From Burkholderiaceae bacterium (GTDB taxonomy: Bacteria; Pseudomonadota; Gammaproteobacteria; Burkholderiales; Burkholderiaceae_C), in assembly GCA_023262645.1 (NCBI GenBank), contig JALRAA010000040.1, positions 1-8,584 on the forward strand: DNA of 8,584 bases. The letters run 5' to 3'. Position numbers and translations under genes: made by a program. Position 1 is the first letter of the stretch. Each line of letters begins with the position of its first letter. The notes beneath the pieces are model-generated. The model made no database searches and was not told the DNA's origin. It worked only from the letters and a program-made list of their open reading frames with translations. Shown one piece after another: positions 1 through 5,860 of the stretch.

Positions 1-1
1 G

Positions 2-397
2 GCACTCGTCAATGTGAAGGATCATCAACTGAAGATTACTGACAATGCACTCCACTGGCATGCGGTTTCCGATATCAAGACCATGGCCTTCGATCACAAA
101 CTCATTCTCGATACTTGTGTAGCTGCTTTGCAGCGTAAGATCCAGGAAGAGCCCATCATTTTCAATTTATTGGAAGATAAATTCTCGCTCCGCGATCTAC
201 AGCATGTTTTTGAACAGATCCTGGGCGTTGAGTTTGACAGAAGAAATTTCCGGAAAAAACTCTTCACTACAGGGTTGCTGACTGACGAAAATGAGATGGA
301 GAAACAGGTTAGACACCGTCCTGGTAAATTGTATTCATTCAACAGGAAGGTTTATGAACAGATGAAGCGCAAGACCTTTGTGGGTCTTCAGTTTTAA
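2..397 (+). CDS. NUDIX protein with NrtR-like winged helix, C-terminal part
   Basis: This is the 3' end of a larger gene. The frame is open to the left edge, so the GTG at 14 is probably internal. About 131 codons are visible before the TAA. They match the C-terminal winged-helix half of NrtR-like NUDIX proteins: a linker with HWHAV and AFDHKLIL, then KIQEEPIIFNLL, FSLRDLQHVFEQILG (recognition-helix region) and DRRNFRKKL, then GLL and an RPGKLYSF strand. In known family members the N-terminal NUDIX fold binds or hydrolyses ADP-ribose-type ligands and the C-terminal domain binds DNA. The NUDIX box itself lies outside the window, so catalytic ability cannot be judged. By hand count, GC is about 42% over 61-360, lower than the later genes, and the wording is reminiscent of Bacteroidota homologues, which suggests transfer. 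The Fic gene starts 15 bp downstream, so co-transcription is likely. The family call is fairly sure; the ligand and target are unknown. Confidence 0.8.
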   Translation, partial: ALVNVKDHQLKITDNALHWHAVSDIKTMAFDHKLILDTCVAALQRKIQEEPIIFNLLEDKFSLRDLQHVFEQILGVEFDRRNFRKKLFTTGLLTDENEMEKQVRHRPGKLYSFNRKVYEQMKRKTFVGLQF

Positions 398-412
398 TCG
401 GTTTTTGCTATC

Positions 413-1000
413 ATGAATTTTTTTTATCCGCCGGGTGCCACCCCGCTTGATCCGGATGAAGCTGCCGGACTGATACCGAAACACATCAGCACCCAAGCTG
501 ATCTGAACGCGTGGGAGCAATTGAATATCGCTCAGGGTGACCAATGGGCGGCACGACAAACCCAACGTGAATTACTGGACGAAGGCTTTGTTCGTGACTT
601 GCACAAGCAGATGTTTGACAAGACCTGGCGGTGGGCGGGCAGCTTTCGCAACAGCCACAAAAACATAGGCGTCGATTGGACGCAAATCGCTGTGAAATTG
701 CGCGATCTGTTGGACAACACCCGCTACCAGATTGCGCACCAAGTCTTCCATGCAGATGAAATTGCAGTGCGGTTTCATCACCAGTTGGTTTGGATTCACG
801 CCTTTGCCAATGGCAATGGCCGACATGCTCGTTTGATGGCGGACTTATTGGCGATGCGCCTTGGGCGTGATCGACTGAGTTGGGGCGCAGGCTCAGCATC
901 CATCACATCGGCAGGCAAATTGCGCGAGCAATACATCGCGGGTTTGCGGGCAGCGGATCAAGGGCGAATCACTGAGTTGTTGGTGTTTGCGAGAAGTTGA
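413..1000 (+). CDS. Fic-domain protein, mobile mystery protein B type
   Basis: The 195-aa product is a stand-alone Fic protein. Fic enzymes usually move AMP from ATP to a hydroxyl side chain of a target protein. The Fic core reads HAFANGNGRHAR at residues 129-140, with catalytic His129, the anion-binding GNGR loop at 134-137 and Arg140. The N-terminus (YPPGATPLDPDEAAGLIP, residues 5-22, then the W34-E35-Q36 segment) is the hallmark I associate with the family called mobile mystery protein B. Two oddities are visible. The position usually Asp or Glu in HxFx(D/E)GNGR is Asn133, and no [S/T]xxxE[G/N] self-inhibition motif is found anywhere in the chain. The family is normally paired with a small HTH protein (mobile mystery protein A). 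Here the upstream neighbour is an NrtR-like NUDIX protein instead. There is no clear Shine-Dalgarno before the ATG at 413, so coupling to the upstream gene is plausible. The target is unknown. Confidence 0.88.
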   Translation: MNFFYPPGATPLDPDEAAGLIPKHISTQADLNAWEQLNIAQGDQWAARQTQRELLDEGFVRDLHKQMFDKTWRWAGSFRNSHKNIGVDWTQIAVKLRDLLDNTRYQIAHQVFHADEIAVRFHHQLVWIHAFANGNGRHARLMADLLAMRLGRDRLSWGAGSASITSAGKLREQYIAGLRAADQGRITELLVFARS

Positions 1001-1052
1001 ACAACGCAGCAATTCAGCACCCCTCGCGCTAAATGGATTGGCTGGCGATTGG

Positions 1053-1083
1053 CGAGCCTGTTTTGGCACCTGACGCAGGCTCG
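1053..1083. repeat. Inverted repeat, 8-bp arms, 15-nt loop
   Basis: CGAGCCTG at 1053-1060 is the exact reverse complement of CAGGCTCG at 1076-1083. The element lies between the convergent Fic and papain-like genes. It could form a hairpin that ends or stabilises transcripts from either side, but no U-run follows on either strand, so a standard intrinsic terminator is not supported. Confidence 0.55.
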
Positions 1084-1107
1084 GCCTCGCCTCCACGCAT
1101 TCACATC

Positions 1108-1123
1108 GTCGGCCGGGGCCGAC
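1108..1123. repeat. Compact GC-rich palindrome
   Basis: GTCGGCC at 1108-1114 is followed by GG and then GGCCGAC at 1117-1123, a perfect 7-bp inverted repeat with a 2-nt centre. As RNA it would fold with a slightly larger loop. It sits 24 bp after the preceding inverted repeat. Its function is unknown: it could be a protein-binding site, a transcript-end structure, or part of an interspersed repeat. Confidence 0.5.
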
Positions 1124-1172
1124 CTGCTTCAAGCGCTGTTGATCGAAATGCGGCCATGAATATTTTCGGAAC

Positions 1173-1721
1173 TCACCCCATATCCGGCGGATAAATGCTG
1201 TCACGCTTAGGGTTGCTCACGTGCAGCAGCGGGGTTTGCCATTGCATCAGGGCTGCATCGGCCACGCCTTGCGGGGTGGCGGTGGGGTTGGTGAATTTCA
1301 GGTGTTCGCAGTCGTTCAAGATGGTCAGCACGTATTCGGCGCATTGGCCTTGCAGGTCTTTGCCGATGGAAAGTCGGCCCAGCCAGCCTGTGAATGCTTG
1401 CCAGCGCGAGTAGGTCCATTCACCGAAGAAGCTTTGTGCTCGCCACAGGGCTTCTTTGCTGAGGGCTTGTGGTGCGGCGATCCAAGCAAAGTCGCCGGTC
1501 AGTGACAGCAACCTGGGCGCACAACCTCGCGTGGTGATCTCCATCACCCACACCCGCCCGCCTTCGACCCAGCACATGCCGACATGGATGTAGGGCGACA
1601 TGGTGCCCGCTTGCACGATGAATCGCTCCAAGTAGCCGATGGTGGGACCGCCCTTGTGGTTGCGCCAAAACAGCAGGTCGCCGGTTTTCATCTGCGGGCG
1701 TATGTGGGCGTAGCTGGGCAT
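1173..1721 (-). CDS. Permuted papain-like (YiiX/YaeF-type, NlpC/P60 superfamily) protein
   Basis: The 182-aa product has the permuted papain-like layout. A GDLLFW strand comes first (residues 14-19), then a histidine in SPYIHVGM (His46), an acidic residue in VMEI (Glu61), and a late cysteine in GQCAEYV (Cys127). In this superfamily the His-before-Cys order marks circularly permuted enzymes, which act as amidases or peptidases on peptidoglycan, peptide or lipid amide bonds. The substrate here cannot be told. No signal peptide or membrane segment is visible, so the protein is probably cytoplasmic or released by lysis. Similar orphan proteins occur in phages and genomic islands. The gene is convergent with the Fic gene and divergent from yajC. 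The ATG at 1721 is the first in frame before GDLLFW, and no strong ribosome binding site was seen. The fold call is reasonably good; the activity is inferred. Confidence 0.72.
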   Translation of the reverse strand: MPSYAHIRPQMKTGDLLFWRNHKGGPTIGYLERFIVQAGTMSPYIHVGMCWVEGGRVWVMEITTRGCAPRLLSLTGDFAWIAAPQALSKEALWRAQSFFGEWTYSRWQAFTGWLGRLSIGKDLQGQCAEYVLTILNDCEHLKFTNPTATPQGVADAALMQWQTPLLHVSNPKRDSIYPPDMG

Positions 1722-1892
1722 GGGTATCGCATGGGTGTCGGTAGGGTCTGCGATTCTGTCTGTTGATGCCTAACTTTTTTTCCGCGATGCATCGAGCACA
1801 GACACTTCTGGATTATTTTGGGGAGGTTGGGTGATGTATGCACGCGTACTTTGTGGTGTCTGTTAGGCAAACCATCCCCAGATACACACAAA

Positions 1893-1920
1893 TCAACAGG
1901 TCATACCAACCGCATACAAT
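1893..1920 (+). promoter_or_regulatory. Candidate sigma-70 promoter for yajC-secD-secF
   Basis: TACAAT at 1915-1920 matches the -10 consensus at five of six positions. TCAACA at 1893-1898, 16 bp upstream, matches the -35 consensus at four of six. Transcription would begin around 1926-1928, giving a leader of roughly 20-25 nt before the GTG start of yajC. The spacing is acceptable but the -35 is weak, and an additional promoter from further upstream is possible. Confidence 0.4.
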
Positions 1921-1937
1921 CGCCGGTTGCCTTTCTC

Positions 1938-1944
1938 AGGAGAG
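1938..1944 (+). promoter_or_regulatory. Ribosome binding site that fixes the yajC start
   Basis: AGGAGAG at 1938-1944 is a strong Shine-Dalgarno sequence, separated by five T residues from the GTG at 1950. This supports the GTG over the upstream in-frame start at 1818, which has no comparable signal and would add a non-conserved N-terminus. Confidence 0.75.
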
Positions 1945-1949
1945 TTTTT

Positions 1950-2282
1950 GTGTTTTTATCGACTGCTTACGCCCAATCTGCCCCTGCTGCTGCACCTGCC
2001 AACGACTTGTCTTCTTCGCTGATGAGCATGTTGCCGCTGGTGTTGATGTTTGTGGTGCTGTATTTCGTCATGATCCGCCCGCAAATGAAGCGCCAAAAAG
2101 AGCTCAAAGCCATGCTCGATGCGCTGGCCAAAGGCGATGAGGTGGTCACTACCGGCGGCATGCTGGGCAAGATAGACAAGCTGGGCGACAACCAAATTGG
2201 TCTGGACGTCGGCAATGGCGTGGTGTTGCAAATGCAGCGCAGCGCTGTGGTGCAAGTACTGCCCAAGGGCTCCATCAAATAA
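1950..2282 (+). CDS. yajC: Sec translocon accessory protein YajC
   Basis: YajC is a small inner-membrane protein that associates with SecD and SecF and with the SecYEG channel. Starting at the GTG (read as Met), the product is 110 residues, the usual length. It begins MFLSTAYAQ, followed by an Ala/Pro-rich stretch and one transmembrane helix at about residues 27-42 (MLPLVLMFVVLYFVMI). The family signature IRPQMKRQKE follows at 42-51, then a conserved GDEVVTTGG turn at 62-70 in the cytoplasmic domain. The start is chosen from the strong AGGAGAG site and the typical betaproteobacterial N-terminus. secD begins 14 bp after the stop, so the two are certainly one transcript. In many Burkholderiales tgt lies directly upstream. 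Here that place is taken by accessory genes. Confidence 0.95.
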   Translation: MFLSTAYAQSAPAAAPANDLSSSLMSMLPLVLMFVVLYFVMIRPQMKRQKELKAMLDALAKGDEVVTTGGMLGKIDKLGDNQIGLDVGNGVVLQMQRSAVVQVLPKGSIK

Positions 2283-2296
2283 TTTACCTCAGTCCC

Positions 2297-4195
2297 ATGA
2301 ACCGTTACGCACTTTGGAAATACCTGGTCATTGCCATTGCCGTTTTGCTGGGCAGTTTGTACACCTTGCCCAACTTTTTTGGCGAAGCGCCAGCGGTTCA
2401 AGTCTCGCCGGGACGCAGCAGCGCGAAAGTAGACCTCGATACCCAGGGCAAGGTCGAAGATGCGCTCAAAGCCGCCGGGCTCACACCTGCATTGATAAGC
2501 CTTGAAAACAATTCGCTGCGCGTGCGGTTTGACACCACCGAACAGCAACTCAAAGCCAAAGACGCGATCCAACGCACGCTCAATACCGATGCCGAGAACC
2601 CGTCTTACATCGTGGCGCTGAACCTGATCGCGCGTACCCCAACATGGCTCAGCAGCTTGCGCGCTGCGCCCATGTATTTGGGTCTCGATTTGCGCGGCGG
2701 TGTGCATTTCATGTTGCAAGTGGACATGCAAGCGGCGCTCACCAAAAAAGCAGAAGCCACAGCGGGCGATTTGCGCACTGCCATGCGCGAAAAATCCATT
2801 CGCCACGGCGGTATTTCGCGCAACGACCAAGCCATCGACATTGTGTTCAAAGACAAAGCGACGGCAGATGCAGCGGCGGCGCTGATTCGTGACCAGTTTC
2901 CTGAATTGGTCGCCACCTCGGCACCTGTATCTGGGGGTGACGTCGGCATCCAAGCCACGCTAAAACCCGAAGCCGCGCGCCGAGTGCAAGACCAAGCGCT
3001 GAAACAAAACATCACCACACTGCACAACCGCATCAACGAACTCGGCGTGGCCGAGCCAGTCATTCAACAACAAGGGCTTGACCGCATCGTGGTGCAATTG
3101 CCCGGGGTGCAAGACACTGCCAAAGCCAAAGACATTTTGGGTCGCACGGCCACCTTGGAGGTGCGCTTGGTCGACGAGAGCAGCGAAGCCCGTTCAGCTG
3201 ACCAAACCAATGGCATGGTGCCTTTTGGCACCGAAAAATACCTCGACCGCAACGGCCAAGCGGTCATTGTGAAAAAGCAGGTACTGCTCACCGGCGAGAA
3301 CCTGACAGATGCACAGCCTGGGTTTGACAACCAAACCCAAGAAGCCGCGGTACATCTGACGCTTGACGCCAAAGGCGCACGCATTTTCAAAGACGTGACC
3401 CGCGAAAACGTCGGCAAGCGCATGGCGATTTTGTTGTTTGAAAAAGGCAAAGGCGAAGTGGTGACAGCGCCTGTGATCCGCACAGAAATTGGCGGTGGGC
3501 GCGTGCAAATTTCTGGGCGCATGACCTCCGTGGAAGCCACGGACACCGCTTTGTTGCTGCGCGCGGGGTCGCTGGCCGCGCCCATGGAAATCATTGAAGA
3601 ACGCACCATTGGACCTTCGCTGGGCGCTGAAAACATTGCCAAAGGTTTTGACAGTGTCACCTGGGGCTTTGTGGCTGTCGCCGCTTTCATGTGCTTTTAC
3701 TACATGCTGTTTGGCGTGATTTCAAGCATTGCGCTGGCGGTCAATTTGCTGTTGCTGGTGGCCGTGTTGTCTATGTTGCAAGCCACACTCACCTTGCCTG
3801 GCATGGCCGCGATGGCATTGGTGTTGGGCATGGCCATTGACGCCAACGTATTGATCAATGAACGCGTGCGCGAGGAACTGCGAAACGGTGCGGCGCCGCA
3901 AACCGCCATCCACACCGGCTATGACCGCGCATGGTCCACCATTTTGGATTCCAACGTCACCACATTGATCGCTGGGTTGGCTTTGTTGGCTTTTGGTTCT
4001 GGGCCGGTGCGTGGGTTTGCGGTGGTGCATTGCTTGGGCATTCTCACCAGCATGTTCTCGGCGGTGTTTTTCTCGCGCGGTTTGGTCAACCTTTGGTATG
4101 GCCGACAAAAACGTTTGCAATCGGTGTCCATTGGCACGGTGTGGCGGCCCGACGATCTCACCCAAAAAGCCATTGAACGCGCCAAGGCAGACTGA
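2297..4195 (+). CDS. secD: Protein translocase subunit SecD
   Basis: SecD is an RND-type membrane protein that, with SecF, uses the proton motive force to pull preproteins through SecYEG on the periplasmic side. The 632-aa product has a first membrane helix at about residues 8-25. A large periplasmic P1 domain follows, containing the LGLDLRGG motif (128-135). The remaining helices cluster at about 456-600. The helix with GMAIDANVLINER (511-523) carries Asp515, the counterpart of the conserved acidic residue linked to proton transport. VRGF at 571-574 and the final cytoplasmic tail fit the family. Length is normal (Escherichia coli SecD is 615 aa). The gene lies between yajC (14-bp gap) and secF (54-bp gap). 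The ATG at 2297 gives the expected N-terminus although the ribosome binding site is weak. No frameshift or missing motif was seen. Confidence 0.97.
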   Translation: MNRYALWKYLVIAIAVLLGSLYTLPNFFGEAPAVQVSPGRSSAKVDLDTQGKVEDALKAAGLTPALISLENNSLRVRFDTTEQQLKAKDAIQRTLNTDAENPSYIVALNLIARTPTWLSSLRAAPMYLGLDLRGGVHFMLQVDMQAALTKKAEATAGDLRTAMREKSIRHGGISRNDQAIDIVFKDKATADAAAALIRDQFPELVATSAPVSGGDVGIQATLKPEAARRVQDQALKQNITTLHNRINELGVAEPVIQQQGLDRIVVQLPGVQDTAKAKDILGRTATLEVRLVDESSEARSADQTNGMVPFGTEKYLDRNGQAVIVKKQVLLTGENLTDAQPGFDNQTQEAAVHLTLDAKGARIFKDVTRENVGKRMAILLFEKGKGEVVTAPVIRTEIGGGRVQISGRMTSVEATDTALLLRAGSLAAPMEIIEERTIGPSLGAENIAKGFDSVTWGFVAVAAFMCFYYMLFGVISSIALAVNLLLLVAVLSMLQATLTLPGMAAMALVLGMAIDANVLINERVREELRNGAAPQTAIHTGYDRAWSTILDSNVTTLIAGLALLAFGSGPVRGFAVVHCLGILTSMFSAVFFSRGLVNLWYGRQKRLQSVSIGTVWRPDDLTQKAIERAKAD

Positions 4196-4249
4196 CTAAC
4201 ACCACGCCGTTGACGTTGCCGTCGCGCCTCTGACGATTAAGGAAACACC

Positions 4250-5209
4250 ATGGAATTTTTCAAAATCAAACGTGACATACCGTTCATGCGCCATGCGCTG
4301 ATTTTCAATGTGGTGTCATTCATCACCTTTTTGGCCGCGGTGTTTTTTCTGTTCAGCAGAGGTTTGCATTTGTCGGTTGAATTCACAGGCGGCACGTTGA
4401 TGGAAATTGGCTTTAGCCAACCCGTCGCGCTTGACCCGATGCGCGAACGCATTTCCGCATTGGGCTACACCGACGTACAAGTACAGCACTTTGGCTCGGC
4501 ACGCGATGTGCTGATCCGCATGCCGGCGGCGAAGGGTACGACGGCCACCGAGCAAAGCACGCGCGTCATGGCCGCGCTCAAGCAAACCGATGAACAAGCC
4601 ACGCTCAAGCGCACCGAATTTGTCGGTCCTCAAGTGGGCGATGAACTGGCGATCGATGGTTTGAAAGCACTGGCATTTGTCGTGGTGGGCATCATGATTT
4701 ATTTGGCGATTCGCTTCGAGTGGAAATACGCGGTCGCAGGCATCATTGCCAACTTGCATGACGTCATCATCATTCTGGGCTTTTTTGCCTACTTCCAATG
4801 GGAGTTTTCATTGCCCGTGCTGGCTGCCGTTTTGGCTGTGCTGGGTTATTCGGTGAATGAATCGGTGGTGATTTTCGACCGGGTGCGAGAAAACTTCCGG
4901 CGCTTTCGCAAAATGAGCACGGTAGAAATCATCGACAACGCGATCACTTCCACCATCAGCCGCACCATCATCACGCACGGCAGCACACAGTTGATGGTGC
5001 TGTCTATGTTGCTGTTTGGTGGCGCTACCTTGCACTACTTTGCATTGGCTTTGACCATCGGTATCTTGTTTGGTATTTATTCATCGGTGTTTGTGGCAGC
5101 CGCCATTGCCATGTGGCTGGGTATTCGCCGCGAAGATTTGATCAAGGCTGTGAAAAAAGACGGCCCGGAAGAAGACCCGAACGATCCGAATGCGGGAGCA
5201 GTGGTTTAA
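4250..5209 (+). CDS. secF: Protein translocase subunit SecF
   Basis: SecF pairs with SecD in the proton-driven translocation complex of the inner membrane. The 319-aa product begins with FFKIKRDIPFM and a first helix at about residues 17-36. The signature VEFTGGT lies at 43-49, the periplasmic P4 domain at about 50-130 with VGPQVGDEL at 125-133, and five further helices between about 138 and 292. The NLHD turn (168-171) and the YSVNESVVIFDRVRE segment (200-214) are the conserved RND-core motifs. A charged, Asp/Pro-rich tail closes the protein. AAGGA at 4239-4243 sits seven bases before the ATG at 4250, a good ribosome binding site, so translation can start independently of secD despite the 54-bp gap. 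This is the last gene of the operon: a strong terminator begins 24 bp after the stop. Confidence 0.97.
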   Translation: MEFFKIKRDIPFMRHALIFNVVSFITFLAAVFFLFSRGLHLSVEFTGGTLMEIGFSQPVALDPMRERISALGYTDVQVQHFGSARDVLIRMPAAKGTTATEQSTRVMAALKQTDEQATLKRTEFVGPQVGDELAIDGLKALAFVVVGIMIYLAIRFEWKYAVAGIIANLHDVIIILGFFAYFQWEFSLPVLAAVLAVLGYSVNESVVIFDRVRENFRRFRKMSTVEIIDNAITSTISRTIITHGSTQLMVLSMLLFGGATLHYFALALTIGILFGIYSSVFVAAAIAMWLGIRREDLIKAVKKDGPEEDPNDPNAGAVV

Positions 5210-5233
5210 GCGCAGTCACCCTGCTCAGACATG

Positions 5234-5261
5234 AAAAAAGGCAGCCAAGGCTGTCTTTTTT
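5234..5261. terminator. Bidirectional intrinsic terminator between secF and smg
   Basis: Six A residues and GGCAGC (5234-5245) pair with GCTGTC and six T residues (5250-5261) across a CAAG loop, with a single G-T pair in the stem. A run on the left and T run on the right mean the same hairpin ends in U residues on either strand. It can therefore end both the yajC-secD-secF transcript and the convergent dprA-smg transcript, whose smg stop codon is at 5278-5280. Confidence 0.88.
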
Positions 5262-5277
5262 GTTGTCTGTCCTGTGC

Positions 5278-5766
5278 TCAATGGGCCAAACGGTCTTGGT
5301 TGTCGTCACACAGTTCATCGAGCACCAACGCATCTGGCTCAATGCCTGCACTCCAAAACACCATCAGCACGATGATTTTCAAATCGTCCAAGCCCACGGG
5401 GTGATCGGTCACTGCCATGGCGCGGTCCACCACGATTTCACGCATTTGCGCAGACATGATGCCTGCGTTTTCTAAAAAGGTGACAAAGCCCAAACCCTCT
5501 GCACCCAAATGTTTTTGTTCTGCTTCGGAATACACCCGCATGCTCAGCGGTGATTGCGCATAAGCAGATGGAACGCGTTGCGGGTGCAGGTGAATCAAGT
5601 CCGCGTGTTGAGCGGCGCTGTTGAGTCCAGCCAGCCAAGACAAGGCCTGTTGAATTTCTTCGGCGTCGAATCCTGCAGCGCTGAGTTTGCGACCCAGAAG
5701 CGGCAATTCGGGACAAACGTCACCACGCCAGTAGTGTTCGTAGACGTATACGAGAACATCGAACAT
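5278..5766 (-). CDS. smg: Smg family protein (DUF494)
   Basis: This is a Smg/DUF494 protein, 162 aa when started at MFDVLVYVYEHYW, the characteristic family N-terminus. Middle and C-terminal family features include LGRKLSAAGFD, EEIQQALSWLAGL, the MRVYSEAE segment, LGAEGLGFVTFLENAG and the C-terminal block around LDDLKIIVLMVFWSAG. The molecular role is not established; it is a small soluble protein nearly always found beside dprA in beta- and gammaproteobacteria. The open frame extends 27 codons further upstream to 5847, but that extension is unlike the family and is rejected. A weak AAGG lies about 13 nt before the chosen ATG. It follows dprA after 94 bp on the same strand, and the pair is probably one operon ending at the shared hairpin by secF. 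Confidence 0.93.
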   Translation of the reverse strand: MFDVLVYVYEHYWRGDVCPELPLLGRKLSAAGFDAEEIQQALSWLAGLNSAAQHADLIHLHPQRVPSAYAQSPLSMRVYSEAEQKHLGAEGLGFVTFLENAGIMSAQMREIVVDRAMAVTDHPVGLDDLKIIVLMVFWSAGIEPDALVLDELCDDNQDRLAH

Positions 5767-5860
5767 GGCTGCAATATAACCTTTTTTGAACCCGTCTTGC
5801 CCGCCGCATGTGTGAATGGTTTTTTTGCTGTATTGCGACAGTTCCAAGACACATCACTGG

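Larger units (their letters stand above)
1033..1194 (+). other. Repeat-like GC-rich segment with an uncertain 53-codon ORF
   Basis: The space between the Fic gene and the papain-like gene contains an open frame from ATG 1033 to TAA 1192-1194. It would encode 53 residues starting MDWLAIGEPVL and ending FGTHPISGG. I recognise no domain, and it overlaps the 3' end of the opposing gene by 22 bp. The composition (Pro, Ala, Arg, Ser-rich middle) and two close inverted repeats suggest a non-coding or interspersed repeat sequence rather than a real protein. There is no convincing ribosome binding site before the ATG. It is listed so that the stretch is accounted for, not as a supported gene. Confidence 0.2.
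1722..1949. other. Intergenic region between papain-like gene and yajC
   Basis: This 228-bp gap separates two divergent genes and should contain both promoters. A candidate yajC promoter and ribosome binding site lie at its right end. A seven-T run at 1775-1781 and a 7-bp inverted pair (1768-1774 with 1862-1868) are present. I see no convincing gene in it. The in-frame upstream extension of yajC to 1818 lacks family similarity. Confidence 0.6.

Noticed and set aside
996..1002. GTTGAAC at the Fic stop as a possible attC core box
   Set aside because: A single degenerate 7-mer with no matching RYYYAAC box at a suitable distance.
893..1204. 103-codon minus-strand open frame across the Fic end and spacer
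   Set aside because: About a third is antisense to the Fic gene, and the rest covers the repeat-rich spacer; no domain and no start signal.
1818..1949. In-frame upstream extension of yajC (44 extra codons)
   Set aside because: It has no family similarity and no ribosome binding site, and the GTG at 1950 has a strong AGGAGAG five bases upstream and the typical N-terminus.
1967..2953. 328-codon minus-strand open frame under yajC and secD
   Set aside because: It is antisense to two certain genes, its product is low-complexity with many Arg, His and Cys, and no domain is recognisable.
3064..3690. 208-codon minus-strand open frame inside secD
   Set aside because: Shadow of the secD coding frame; no family resemblance.
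5767..5847. 27-codon upstream extension of smg
   Set aside because: DUF494 proteins begin at MFDVLVYVYE; the extension is not family-like and would start only 13 bp from dprA.
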